DNA from: Gammaproteobacteria bacterium
Lineage (GTDB): Bacteria > Pseudomonadota > Gammaproteobacteria > Thiomicrospirales > Thiomicrospiraceae
Reading direction: 5' to 3'
Length of the DNA: 15,981 nt
Assembly: GCA_013153955.1 (NCBI GenBank)
Contig: JAADDM010000065.1
Location: 1 to 15,981, forward strand
Both the position numbers and the translations under genes were made by a program. This document shows, piece after piece, positions 6,430 through 13,235 of the stretch. The notes below the pieces were generated by a model, which was not told where the DNA came from, did not search any database, and saw only the letters and a list, made by a program, of their open reading frames with translations. Positions within the stretch are counted from its first letter, which is position 1. Every line of letters starts with the position of its first letter.

Positions 6430-7571
6430 TGTCATTTTTAGCGGAGAGTTGGGCGGCGTTAGTCAGTCTGTTTGGTGGTCAAGTTTGGTTATTACTGGTC
6501 ATCTCCATTTTAACCATCACTGCGATTGCTGACATTGTTCAACGTAGAGTGCTTAAAGCCATCCATCTACAGTTGGCTAAAAAAGGCAAAATTTGGTTAG
6601 ACAGCTTTGTCGATGCTGCTCGTGCACCTATCTCATTCTTTATTTGGATCACGGGAACAACGCTAGCGCTGACCACGCTGATTTTGAATTTAGGGGTCTA
6701 TATTGAATTAGTGCCTTATATTGCCTCTTTTAAATCAACCGTCTTAACGCTTGCAGTGGGTTGGTTTATTATTCGACTCGTACAGCGGTTAGAGTTACAC
6801 CTAAAGGGGGTCGCAAAACAGAACGATAATTTAGATGAGGTGACCGTTGAAGCCTTGGCTAAAATTATTAAGCTGTTGGCCTTTATTCTAACGGGTCTAT
6901 TCTTCCTAAGCGCCTTTGGGGTTAGCCTAACAGGCCTGCTAGCCTTCGGGGGAGTTGGGGGTATCGCCATTGGTTTTGCTGCAAAAGACCTGCTTGGCAA
7001 TGTCTTTGGGGGCTTAATGCTCTATATGGATAAACCTTTTACGGTGGGTGAATGGATTCGTTCACCAGACCGTGAGATAGAGGGGACTGTTGAAAAAATT
7101 GGCTGGCGAATGACGACTGTGCGTACCTTCGATAAGCGCCCACTTTATATTCCGAATGGAATCTTTGCCAATATCTCGATTGAGAACCCATCAAGAATGA
7201 CAAACCGTCGTATTAAAGAGACGATGGGGGTGCGTTATGCGGATGCTCATAAGATGCGTTCAATCATTAAAGCGGTCAAAGAGATGCTGAGAAATCACCC
7301 TGAAATAGATAATAATCAGACGCTAATTGTTAACTTCAATGCGTTCAGCGCTTCTTCGTTAGATTTCTTTATCTATACTTTTACCAAAACAACCAACTGG
7401 GTGCGTTATCACGAAATTAAAGAGGACGTACTGCTTAAAATCAGTGATATTGTTGAAGCAGAGGGAGCGGAGATGGCGTTTCCAACGCGTACGTTGCATA
7501 TCGAGAGCCACTCAGAAATGCCTGAAGAGGTGTTGAGTCAGTTATCGGGAGAACAGGTTACCACTAAGTAA
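6429..7571 (+). CDS. ynaI: Mechanosensitive ion channel, MscS family, YnaI-like
   Basis: Inner-membrane channel of 380 aa that would open under membrane tension to release solutes during hypo-osmotic shock. About five membrane segments are seen (about 15-37, 66-90, 97-118, 145-167, 170-200). The last is the glycine/alanine-rich pore helix (AFGGVGGIAIGFAAKDLLGNVFGG) of the MscS family. The following beta domain carries RSPDREIEGTVEKIGWR, FDKRPLYIPN and ENPSRMTNRRIKET, which match E. coli YnaI more closely than MscS itself, and five predicted helices also fit YnaI rather than the three of MscS. A good AGGAG (6416-6420) lies eight bases before the start, which overlaps the nagZ stop. Pairing with nagZ suggests shared expression but no known functional tie. 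A strong terminator follows. Confidence 0.93.
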   Translation: MSFLAESWAALVSLFGGQVWLLLVISILTITAIADIVQRRVLKAIHLQLAKKGKIWLDSFVDAARAPISFFIWITGTTLALTTLILNLGVYIELVPYIASFKSTVLTLAVGWFIIRLVQRLELHLKGVAKQNDNLDEVTVEALAKIIKLLAFILTGLFFLSAFGVSLTGLLAFGGVGGIAIGFAAKDLLGNVFGGLMLYMDKPFTVGEWIRSPDREIEGTVEKIGWRMTTVRTFDKRPLYIPNGIFANISIENPSRMTNRRIKETMGVRYADAHKMRSIIKAVKEMLRNHPEIDNNQTLIVNFNAFSASSLDFFIYTFTKTTNWVRYHEIKEDVLLKISDIVEAEGAEMAFPTRTLHIESHSEMPEEVLSQLSGEQVTTK

Positions 7572-7602
7572 CCGGGTTATTTTTTTTGGGGGACTCTATT
7601 TT

Positions 7603-7628
7603 AAAGCGCCTTTTATAGGCGCTTTTTT
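7603..7628 (+). terminator. Intrinsic terminator of the nagZ-ynaI operon
   Basis: AAAGCGCC (7603-7610) and GGCGCTTT (7618-7625) form a perfect eight-bp stem with a seven-base loop, running into six T residues (7623-7628). It lies 32 bases after the channel stop. The A-rich left flank is weak, so minus-strand function for murB is less certain. Confidence 0.9.
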
Positions 7629-7672
7629 GATGGGGCATTGTTATTTTGACATAAGAGAGGGGCAGCGTTAAG

Positions 7673-7691
7673 TAAGCCTGAAATAGGCTTA
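7673..7691 (-). terminator. Hairpin overlapping the murB stop codon
   Basis: TAAGCCT (7673-7679) and AGGCTTA (7685-7691) form a perfect seven-bp stem with a five-base loop. The TAA stop of murB (7689-7691 on the minus strand) is part of the stem. There is no T tract after it, so it may protect or process the mRNA 3' end rather than terminate; termination could use the nagZ-ynaI hairpin about 50 bases further on. Confidence 0.45.
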
Positions 7692-8711
7692 AAGGGTGAT
7701 CACCTCTGGTTCTAGGTAGATTCCAAATTTATGGTTAACATCTTCTTGGACTAGGTTTGAGAGCTCTAAAATATCCGAGCCTTGTGCACCGCCAAGATTA
7801 ACCAGCACTAAGGCGTGTTGATGAGACACACCTGCGCGACCGTGTGAGCGGCCTTTCCAATCGACCTGTTCAATTAACCATGCAGCAGGGATTTTATAGC
7901 AGCCGTTAATCATCTTATGATGTGGCATATCAGGATACTTCTCAAGCAGGTCATGAAAATATGCTTCATCAACAACTGGATTTTTAAAGAAGCTGCCCCC
8001 GTTCCCTTGACGTTCTGGGTTTGGAATTTTACTGTTACGAATTCGAATAACCGCTTTATAAACCAATAAAGGGGTTAATTCCTTTTTCTGAAAATCACTC
8101 AGAGCTTCTTTAAGCGGCGCGTACACCAAGTTGGCTTTCCCTGAGTGTGACTTGCGTAATCGAAAGGTTACACGGTGTACTAACAGCTTGTTGATATACT
8201 CTTGTTTAAAGATGCTGGTTCGATAGCCAAAATGGCACTCGGCGTTTCTAAACTCAATGCGTTGGCCGTCATAAATATTCAGGGACTGAACACGGGTAAT
8301 ACTGTCTCGTGCCTCTGCACCATAAGCACCGATATTTTGAACAGGAGCTGCCCCAACCGTTCCCGGAATTAAGGCGAGATTTTCCAAGCCCCACCAGCCC
8401 TGCTCAACAGTATGGGTCACCAAATCATGCCACTTAACGCCAGCCCCTACAGAGATCCAGATATTGTCCTGATCCTCTTTCATAATCTTAATTTTTTTAA
8501 AGGTACAGCGGAGTACAACGCCCTCTATGTCTTGGGTCAAGAGTAAGTTGCTGCCATCTCCAAAAATTCGCCAAGGGAGGGCTGCCAGTTTCATGTCCGT
8601 GCGCAGGATGAGAATATCGCTCTGTTTATTGATCTCAACATAGTATTGCGTTTTAACATCAATCTTAAAGGTGTTATGGGGCAGTAGAGAGTAGTTGGCC
8701 TGAATGTGCAT
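7689..8711 (-). CDS. murB: UDP-N-acetylenolpyruvoylglucosamine reductase MurB (type I)
   Basis: Cytoplasmic FAD enzyme that uses NADPH to reduce UDP-GlcNAc-enolpyruvate to UDP-MurNAc, the second committed step of peptidoglycan precursor synthesis. At 340 aa it matches E. coli MurB (about 342). FAD-binding blocks: FGDGSNLLL (50-58) and ENLALIPGTVGAAPVQNIGAYGAE (110-133). Catalytic region: CHFGYRTSIFK with R164, NGGSFFKNP with the proton-donor Ser S240, and LEPEV at 333-337 with the catalytic Glu. The long type I insert between the FAD and substrate domains is present. No birA follows, unlike the E. coli arrangement. The gene is divergent from the NSS transporter with only 49 bp between starts, containing a symmetrical promoter. 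No strong Shine-Dalgarno is seen (AAGACA about five bases before ATG). Confidence 0.97.
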   Translation of the reverse strand: MHIQANYSLLPHNTFKIDVKTQYYVEINKQSDILILRTDMKLAALPWRIFGDGSNLLLTQDIEGVVLRCTFKKIKIMKEDQDNIWISVGAGVKWHDLVTHTVEQGWWGLENLALIPGTVGAAPVQNIGAYGAEARDSITRVQSLNIYDGQRIEFRNAECHFGYRTSIFKQEYINKLLVHRVTFRLRKSHSGKANLVYAPLKEALSDFQKKELTPLLVYKAVIRIRNSKIPNPERQGNGGSFFKNPVVDEAYFHDLLEKYPDMPHHKMINGCYKIPAAWLIEQVDWKGRSHGRAGVSHQHALVLVNLGGAQGSDILELSNLVQEDVNHKFGIYLEPEVITL

Positions 8712-8723
8712 AGTTGTCTTGTG

Positions 8724-8749
8724 TATAATAAATTTAGATTTTTATTATA
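8724..8749. promoter_or_regulatory. Symmetrical bidirectional promoter between murB and the NSS gene
   Basis: TATAATAAA (8724-8732) and TTTATTATA (8741-8749) are a perfect nine-bp inverted repeat with an eight-base spacer, filling most of the 49-bp gap. Each arm gives a perfect TATAAT on its own strand (8724-8729 plus, 8749-8744 minus). The implied starts leave leaders of about 25 nt for both genes. No good -35 box is visible for either. It could instead be an operator, or both. Confidence 0.55.
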
Positions 8750-8760
8750 AAGGAAGATAC

Positions 8761-10191
8761 ATGAGCCAGTTAAAAGTTTCTAATGATTCTTGGTCCTCTC
8801 AAACGGTATTTATTTTAGCCGCTGTGGGTTCGGCTGTGGGTTTAGGGAATCTATGGAAATTTCCCTACATTACCGGTGAAAATGGCGGCGGTGCATTTGT
8901 ACTGGTCTATTTAGCGTGTATTCTTGTGATTGGATTACCGATTCTTATGTCTGAAGTTGCCCTTGGACGTGCAGGAAAGGCGAACCCTATTCAGGCGATG
9001 TCTAACTTAGCCAAAGAGAATGGTGCGAGCAAATTGTGGCGTTTACTAGGCTTTAATGGCGTATTAGCGGGCGCATTGATTCTCTCTTTTTATACCGTGA
9101 TTGCGGGTTGGGCGGTCGCCTATTTTATGCAGAGCGTGCGGGGGGATTTTTCGGGTATTACTGCAGAGGCAGCGGGCGTTAATTTTGATGAGCTTCTTGC
9201 CAATCCATTAGAGTTGCTGTTTTGGCATACCTTAGTCACACTGGTGACCATTGTGATCGTCTCAAAGGGGGTTAAGGGTGGCATAGAGAAAGCGATTAAT
9301 TTCATGCTACCCGGCCTGCTTATTATCTTACTGGTTTTATTGGGTTATGCGATGACCACAGGGTCATTTGGGGATAGTGTCCGCTTTCTCTTCAGTCCTG
9401 ATTTTTCAAAGCTAACATGGGAATCTGTCCTCGTGGCGATGGGACACGCCTTCTTTACGCTAAGTATCGGTCTAGGAACGATGATGGTCTATGGCTCTTA
9501 TCTCTCTAAAGAGTTCTCGATTGTGAAAGCCAGTTTTTGGATTGTCATCGCAGATACTGCAGTGGCGTTATTAGCCGGTCTGGTTATCTTTTCGATTGTG
9601 TTTGCAAATGGTCTTGAACCAGGTTCTGGCCCCGGTTTGTTATTTCAAACCTTACCCGTGGCCTTTGGACATATGTGGGGAGGCTGGTTTTTTGGTTCGC
9701 TCTTTTTTGCACTGGTGGTGATGGCTGCTTTAAGTTCGGCAATCTCACTTATTGAGCCAGCCGTTAGTTGGGTGAACCAACAATGGGGAGTTGAAAGAAC
9801 CCAAGCCGCTTGGCTATTAGGGGGCATTATTTGGTTAATTGGCGTGGGGACTGTACTGTCTTTTAATGAGTGGAAAGGCCTTCACTTTCTAGGCGAGCGT
9901 ACGCTGTTCGATTCTTTAGACTTTATTACAACAAATATCATGCTGCCTTTGGGCGGGTTATTGATGGCGGTCTTTATTGCGTGGGTAATGAAGCCGAGTA
10001 CGCGGGCTGATAATCTTGAACTGTCAGAGGGTTGGATGAACCTATTTGTACTGAATTTAAGGTGGGGTGCGCCGATTGCAGTCATGGTCGTATTTGCCTC
10101 AAACCTTGTTTCGGCTGATCGAGTCGGATTTATGATTGCTGCAATACTCGGGATTTATGCAGTCTATATTTGGCAGGTACGTCGGGGCTAG
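8761..10191 (+). CDS. Sodium-dependent transporter, NSS (SLC6-like, LeuT-fold) family
   Basis: Inner-membrane Na+-coupled symporter of 476 aa, probably for an amino acid or related small solute. The first helix carries the family signature (GSAVGLGNLWKFPYITGENGG), which in LeuT-fold NSS proteins lines the sodium and substrate sites, followed by FVLVYLACILVIGLPILMSEVALGR. About 11 hydrophobic segments follow, including one with HAFFTLSIGLGTMMVYGSYL in the TM6-7 region. The ATG at 8761 has AGGAAG seven bases upstream. An upstream in-frame start at 8704 would overlap murB and adds a peptide not typical of the family, so I rejected it. Substrate cannot be assigned. A very strong hairpin terminator follows the stop. 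Confidence 0.94.
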   Translation: MSQLKVSNDSWSSQTVFILAAVGSAVGLGNLWKFPYITGENGGGAFVLVYLACILVIGLPILMSEVALGRAGKANPIQAMSNLAKENGASKLWRLLGFNGVLAGALILSFYTVIAGWAVAYFMQSVRGDFSGITAEAAGVNFDELLANPLELLFWHTLVTLVTIVIVSKGVKGGIEKAINFMLPGLLIILLVLLGYAMTTGSFGDSVRFLFSPDFSKLTWESVLVAMGHAFFTLSIGLGTMMVYGSYLSKEFSIVKASFWIVIADTAVALLAGLVIFSIVFANGLEPGSGPGLLFQTLPVAFGHMWGGWFFGSLFFALVVMAALSSAISLIEPAVSWVNQQWGVERTQAAWLLGGIIWLIGVGTVLSFNEWKGLHFLGERTLFDSLDFITTNIMLPLGGLLMAVFIAWVMKPSTRADNLELSEGWMNLFVLNLRWGAPIAVMVVFASNLVSADRVGFMIAAILGIYAVYIWQVRRG

Positions 10192-10210
10192 TTGATGGGC
10201 TATTAATTAT

Positions 10211-10239
10211 AAAAAAGGAGGCTGCGGGCCTCCTTTTTT
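10211..10239. terminator. Strong bidirectional intrinsic terminator
   Basis: AAAAAAGGAGGC (10211-10222) and GCCTCCTTTTTT (10228-10239) form a perfect 12-bp stem with a five-base loop. Six A on one side and six T on the other make it work in both directions, ending the NSS gene (+) and the cyclic-nucleotide-binding gene (-). Confidence 0.95.
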
Positions 10240-10286
10240 GTGTCTGCTTGCTTTATTATTTGCTAATGTTCAGGAGGCAATAGCGG

Positions 10287-10766
10287 CTAATAAGTTGCGG
10301 TATATTGGTTCTGAACCAAGCGATGCATCTCTAGATATTTGTTGTTCATCTGTTGTTGTAACTTATGTGAATAACGAAGGATTGCTCGCATAACATGGAA
10401 TGTCAGTAAAGGCTGCTGTTCAACAAGTGCTTCAAAATCTGATTTTTTAATTGTCAATACCTCGACATCGGTTTTAGAGATTAATCGCATAGAGTGCGCG
10501 AGTCCATCAATAAAACTTAATTCACCGATGAGTGCACCTCTCTTTAGGGTTGCGATAGAGAGAGCGTTGTCGCCACTGATAACCTGTAAAACCTCAAGTT
10601 TTCCTGATACGACAATATATAAAATCTCATCGGTAGATCCCTCATTAAATAAAACATCGCCTTTTGATAAGCTGTGCTGACCTGTAATATGAGTGAGCAA
10701 TTCACACTCTTCAATAGTTAAATCCTGACCGAGTACGGTCTCGGCGATCAGTGCTGCATTTGACAT
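10287..10766 (-). CDS. Single-domain cyclic-nucleotide-binding (Crp-fold) protein
   Basis: A 159-aa cytoplasmic protein holding one cNMP-binding beta-barrel (about residues 20-128) and a short C-terminal helix. Matching features are LSKGDVLFNEGSTDEILYIV, a GxLEV strand (55-59), GALIGELSFIDG (77-88) and a final helical lid (112-135). There is no HTH after the barrel, so it is not a Crp/Fnr-type transcription factor. In the phosphate-binding cassette the GEL (81-83) is kept, but the position of the Arg that contacts the cyclic phosphate in Crp (R82, S83) is His91 followed by Ser92. Binding of cAMP or c-di-GMP is therefore uncertain. A clear AGAGGA Shine-Dalgarno precedes the ATG. It may act as a regulatory subunit of another protein. 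It is monocistronic. Confidence 0.85.
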   Translation of the reverse strand: MSNAALIAETVLGQDLTIEECELLTHITGQHSLSKGDVLFNEGSTDEILYIVVSGKLEVLQVISGDNALSIATLKRGALIGELSFIDGLAHSMRLISKTDVEVLTIKKSDFEALVEQQPLLTFHVMRAILRYSHKLQQQMNNKYLEMHRLVQNQYTATY

Positions 10767-10790
10767 TAAGTGTCCTCTAAAAGGTTGAAT

Positions 10791-10820
10791 ATTATGAAAC
10801 TCTTATTTGTTTAAGTCCAA
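10791..10820 (-). promoter_or_regulatory. Candidate promoter of the cNMP-domain gene
   Basis: On the minus strand TTGGAC (10820-10815) is followed after 18 bp by CATAAT (10796-10791), a five-of-six -10 match. The leader would be about 20 nt and carries the AGAGGA Shine-Dalgarno. The -35 is moderate. Confidence 0.4.
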
Positions 10821-10996
10821 TTCTACGCCTGAATATCGGGAAAGACCAGAACAAAATAGAGGCGATTAAGAAGCTGTTTATTAAAGATAAGCTGCGCTGT
10901 GGTAAATAGGTAAAACAACTTCAAGAATGCATTGAAAAAAGGGGGCGGTTAATAGGAAGGGGTTTACAGGCTTTACAGAAATAGCGAACAGGCGGA

Positions 10997-11239
10997 TCAA
11001 TCTAGTCTTTCGACAGGGAAAAAGGCATCAAAAAAAGCACTCATACCGTATAAAAATAGAAAAATAAGCACGAAAACAATAATGATTGAGCGAGCCGTTC
11101 TATTTTCGATGAACTTTTCACGCCATTTCTCTTGTTTTAGGTGCGGCCAGATAAGCATGATAAATACCCCCACTGCCGCTAGCTGAATGGCGATTAAGAG
11201 GTATTGAATATAAGGCGGTAGATCGGTTTCAATCATCAT
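10997..11239 (-). CDS. Small two-helix membrane protein of unknown function
   Basis: An 80-aa protein with two clear hydrophobic helices, about residues 11-31 (IQYLLIAIQLAAVGVFIMLI) and 49-68 (ARSIIIVFVLIFLFLYGMSA), joined by a charged segment (HLKQEKWREKFIENR). The positive charges in the loop predict that the loop is cytoplasmic and both ends periplasmic. The start is a double ATG (11239-11234) preceded by AGAAGGAC at a good distance. It lies 57 bp downstream of dapE on the same strand, with a hairpin between, so it probably shares the dapE transcript at reduced level. In E. coli a small membrane protein gene (ypfN) also follows dapE, but I see no sequence similarity. Function unknown. Confidence 0.7.
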   Translation of the reverse strand: MMIETDLPPYIQYLLIAIQLAAVGVFIMLIWPHLKQEKWREKFIENRTARSIIIVFVLIFLFLYGMSAFFDAFFPVERLD

Positions 11240-11263
11240 GGAAAACGTCCTTCTAAGTACGTT

Positions 11264-11284
11264 GGCTAAGCACTTGGCTTAGCC
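11264..11284 (-). repeat. Hairpin between dapE and the small membrane protein gene
   Basis: GGCTAAGC (11264-11271) and GCTTAGCC (11277-11284) form a perfect eight-bp stem with a five-base loop, 12 bases after the dapE stop. No T tract follows in the direction of transcription, so it looks like an mRNA processing or stability hairpin rather than a terminator. Confidence 0.6.
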
Positions 11285-11296
11285 GTCACAATTTGA

Positions 11297-12430
11297 TTAT
11301 TTAGCAAATAGGTTAATCAATAGCTGATAGTACACATCGGTTAATTTGTTGAGGTCACTGACACTGACTTGCTCATCTATTTTATGAATGGTGGCGTTGA
11401 TAGGGCCGAGCTCAATGACTTGTGCCCCCGTTGTTGCAATAAAACGGCCATCGGAGGTTCCGCCTGCGGTAGATAGCTCAGGCTCGTAACCAAGAATCGC
11501 ATTTGAAGCGTGTTTAACCGCTTGAATTAGCGGCCCATCAGCAGGGGTAATAAACGGCAGGCCTGATAAATTCCAATCTAGCTCATAGTCTAGACCGTGG
11601 CTGTCTAAAATGGCATGTACGCTCTCTTGTAGAGATTCTGGTGTATGCTCTGTTGAGAATCTAAAGTTGAACATCACTTTGACTGTGCCTGGAATGACGT
11701 TTGTTGCACCTGTACCACCATTGATATTGGAGATTTGAAATGAAGTAGGCGGAAAGTATTCATTACCATGATCCCACTGCACCTGAATAAGCTGTTCCAG
11801 TGCTGGTGCAAAGTTATGAATTGGATTTTCAGCCAAATGTGGGTAAGCGATATGGCCTTGAACGCCTTTGATTGTCAGCGTGCCACCTAACGAGCCTCTG
11901 CGACCATTTTTAATGGAATCGGCAAGTTTATCGGTACTGGAAGGTTCACCCACTAGACAGTATTCAAACTTTTCATTACGCGCTTCAAGTGCCTCAACAA
12001 CTTTAACTGTGCCATGAATCGCTGGCCCTTCTTCATCACTGGTAATGAGATAGGCGATTGAGCCTTTATGGTCAGGATAGGTCTCTACAAAGCGCTTGCT
12101 GGCGGACATAAAGCAGGCGATACTGCTTTTCATATCTGCGGTGCCACGGCCGTACATAATGTCGCCTTCAATGTGTGCAGAAAAAGGGGGGTAGGTCCAC
12201 TCAGATTCAGGTCCCGTAGGCACAACGTCGGTATGGCCAGCAAATACTAAGCAAGGGCTCTCAGTGCCTTTTCGTGCCCAGAGGTTGTCTACCTCTCCAA
12301 AGCGCATGTGTTCTACCTCAAAGCCTAATGGCGTGAGGAAGTCATCAATCATTTTTTGGCAGCCTTTGTCGTTAGGGGTGACAGAGTCAACTTGAATGAG
12401 TTGTTGTGCGATTTGAATAGTTTCAGTCAT
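11297..12430 (-). CDS. dapE: Succinyl-diaminopimelate desuccinylase DapE
   Basis: Cytoplasmic di-zinc amidohydrolase (M20 family) that cleaves N-succinyl-LL-diaminopimelate to LL-diaminopimelate and succinate in lysine and peptidoglycan precursor synthesis. The 377-aa length fits (E. coli 375). All zinc ligands are visible: H66 in GHTDVVP, bridging D99 in GTADMK, E134 with the catalytic E133 in SDEEGPA, E162 in GEPSS, and H349 in NATIHK. The dimerisation domain occupies about residues 180-295. Its neighbour on the same strand is yffB, the order also seen in E. coli, but here a 349-bp spacer separates them, so dapE may have its own promoter. The Shine-Dalgarno is weak (GAGAA, about nine bases upstream). 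No truncation or missing residue. Confidence 0.97.
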   Translation of the reverse strand: MTETIQIAQQLIQVDSVTPNDKGCQKMIDDFLTPLGFEVEHMRFGEVDNLWARKGTESPCLVFAGHTDVVPTGPESEWTYPPFSAHIEGDIMYGRGTADMKSSIACFMSASKRFVETYPDHKGSIAYLITSDEEGPAIHGTVKVVEALEARNEKFEYCLVGEPSSTDKLADSIKNGRRGSLGGTLTIKGVQGHIAYPHLAENPIHNFAPALEQLIQVQWDHGNEYFPPTSFQISNINGGTGATNVIPGTVKVMFNFRFSTEHTPESLQESVHAILDSHGLDYELDWNLSGLPFITPADGPLIQAVKHASNAILGYEPELSTAGGTSDGRFIATTGAQVIELGPINATIHKIDEQVSVSDLNKLTDVYYQLLINLFAK

Positions 12431-12779
12431 GGTACGAATTCTCGATTGCTTGAATGTAAGCGCTAGTGATGTCAGTAAATAGCTTATTTTAGGGGTTTAA
12501 GTCGACTTTGAGAAGGTATAAATAGCTTAATTGAGGATTATTGTTCGCCGGAATCAGCCGATAAACAGAACACCCATACCCGGCAAAGGGGGATAAAGGC
12601 TTGGTTATTTGGGAAATTCGCCTTAGAACCGGGTTATTTTAGAATTAAAAGCGGATAAAAGCGGATAAAAGCAAAGGAGAACCTTTTAGGCTTGGATTTA
12701 AAGCATACCCCTGAAGACGGGCTCTAAAGCTTGCCTTTAAATAATTAAGGAGAACCTCCGCCTCAATATAATCCTCTAT
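12431..12779. other. 349-bp intergenic spacer between yffB and dapE with short repeats
   Basis: No credible open reading frame on either strand. It holds a 10-bp tandem repeat (12647-12672), two direct copies of AAGGAGAACCT (12674-12684 and 12747-12757), two of AGGCTTGG, a palindrome AAGTCGACTT near 12500, and several short possible stems (for example GCCGG 12547-12551 with CCGGC 12580-12584; AAGGC 12596-12600 with GCCTT 12620-12624; AAAGG 12673-12677 with CCTTT 12682-12686). The dapE promoter should lie at its left end, but no convincing pair of boxes was found. Confidence 0.5.
12647..12672. repeat. Short tandem repeat, 10-bp unit
   Basis: AAAAGCGGAT occurs twice in tandem (12647-12656 and 12657-12666), followed by a partial third copy AAAAGC (12667-12672). 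The unit length is close to one helical turn, so it could be iterated protein-binding sites, or simple slippage. Confidence 0.7.
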
Positions 12780-13118
12780 CTAACTCAAGGCTTGGTATTC
12801 CGCCTCTTTAAAGCCAAATATCAGATGGGAGTCACTATCTAGTACTGGTCGTTTAATCAGGGTCGGTATCTCTGAGAGTAGATTGAGTTGTTTGCCCTGC
12901 ATTAGCTGCTCTTTTTGGACTTCGGTTAACTGTTTCCAGCCGGTACTGCGCTTGTTAACAATCACTTCAATCGGTTGGCGTTTTAGCCACTGTTCAAGGG
13001 TGGTTATGGCGAGAGGCTCTTTGCGAAAATCATGAAACGTGTAGTCAACACCTTGCTCGGTTAAGTATTTACGTGCTTTACGAACGGTGTCACAGTTAGG
13101 AATGCCGTATAGAATCAT
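12780..13118 (-). CDS. yffB: ArsC/Spx-fold protein, YffB family
   Basis: A 112-aa cytoplasmic protein of the ArsC/Spx thioredoxin-like superfamily. The N-terminus MILYGIPNCDTVRKARKYL has the single cysteine C9 in the family's N-C-D-T setting, and IKRPVL is near residue 88-93, a block shared with ArsC and Spx. The additional cysteines that arsenate reductases use for resolution are not seen (C9 is the only Cys), so it is unlikely to be a stand-alone arsenate reductase; YffB proteins are proposed to be glutathione-dependent thiol reductases but their role is unsettled. The start has AAAGGAC seven bases upstream. It precedes dapE on the same strand, as in E. coli, and is divergent from the VOC gene through a symmetrical promoter. 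Confidence 0.88.
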   Translation of the reverse strand: MILYGIPNCDTVRKARKYLTEQGVDYTFHDFRKEPLAITTLEQWLKRQPIEVIVNKRSTGWKQLTEVQKEQLMQGKQLNLLSEIPTLIKRPVLDSDSHLIFGFKEAEYQALS

Positions 13119-13180
13119 GGTGGAGTCCTTTAATTAGATTAAATATTGGTTGCCAAGAGTATGCGGCAGTAATTCCGAAA

Positions 13181-13202
13181 ATTATAGCAAAATTGTTATA
13201 AT
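13181..13202. promoter_or_regulatory. Symmetrical bidirectional promoter between yffB and the VOC gene
   Basis: A 22-bp dyad centred at 13191.5: ATTATA (13181-13186) and TATAAT (13197-13202), with CAA/TTG pairing further in and one mismatched pair. It places a perfect TATAAT on both strands. Implied leaders are about 27 nt for the VOC gene and 55 nt for yffB. The best plus-strand -35 is TTCCGA at 18 bp spacing, weak. Confidence 0.5.
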
Positions 13203-13235
13203 TTGCGTTTATTCAAAGGCAGGGGAGTTGAGAGA

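Noticed and set aside
7570..7583. 14-base sequence AACCGGGTTATTTT repeated at 12627-12640
   Set aside because: A single shared 14-mer within 16 kb on two strands is near chance expectation, and the flanks do not match.
8704..8760. Upstream in-frame start for the NSS transporter
   Set aside because: It overlaps the murB start and the likely promoter, has no Shine-Dalgarno, and family members start close to the 8761 ATG, which has AGGAAG.
10767..10996. 230-bp gap between the cNMP-domain gene and the small membrane protein gene
   Set aside because: Checked for a small gene, terminator or RNA. Apart from the candidate promoter at 10791-10820 I saw only a repeated TTTACAG and a short G-rich stretch, nothing supportable.
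13203..13235. TTG start for the VOC protein
   Set aside because: It directly follows the predicted TATAAT box, so it would lie upstream of the transcription start; the ATG at 13236 has a strong Shine-Dalgarno.
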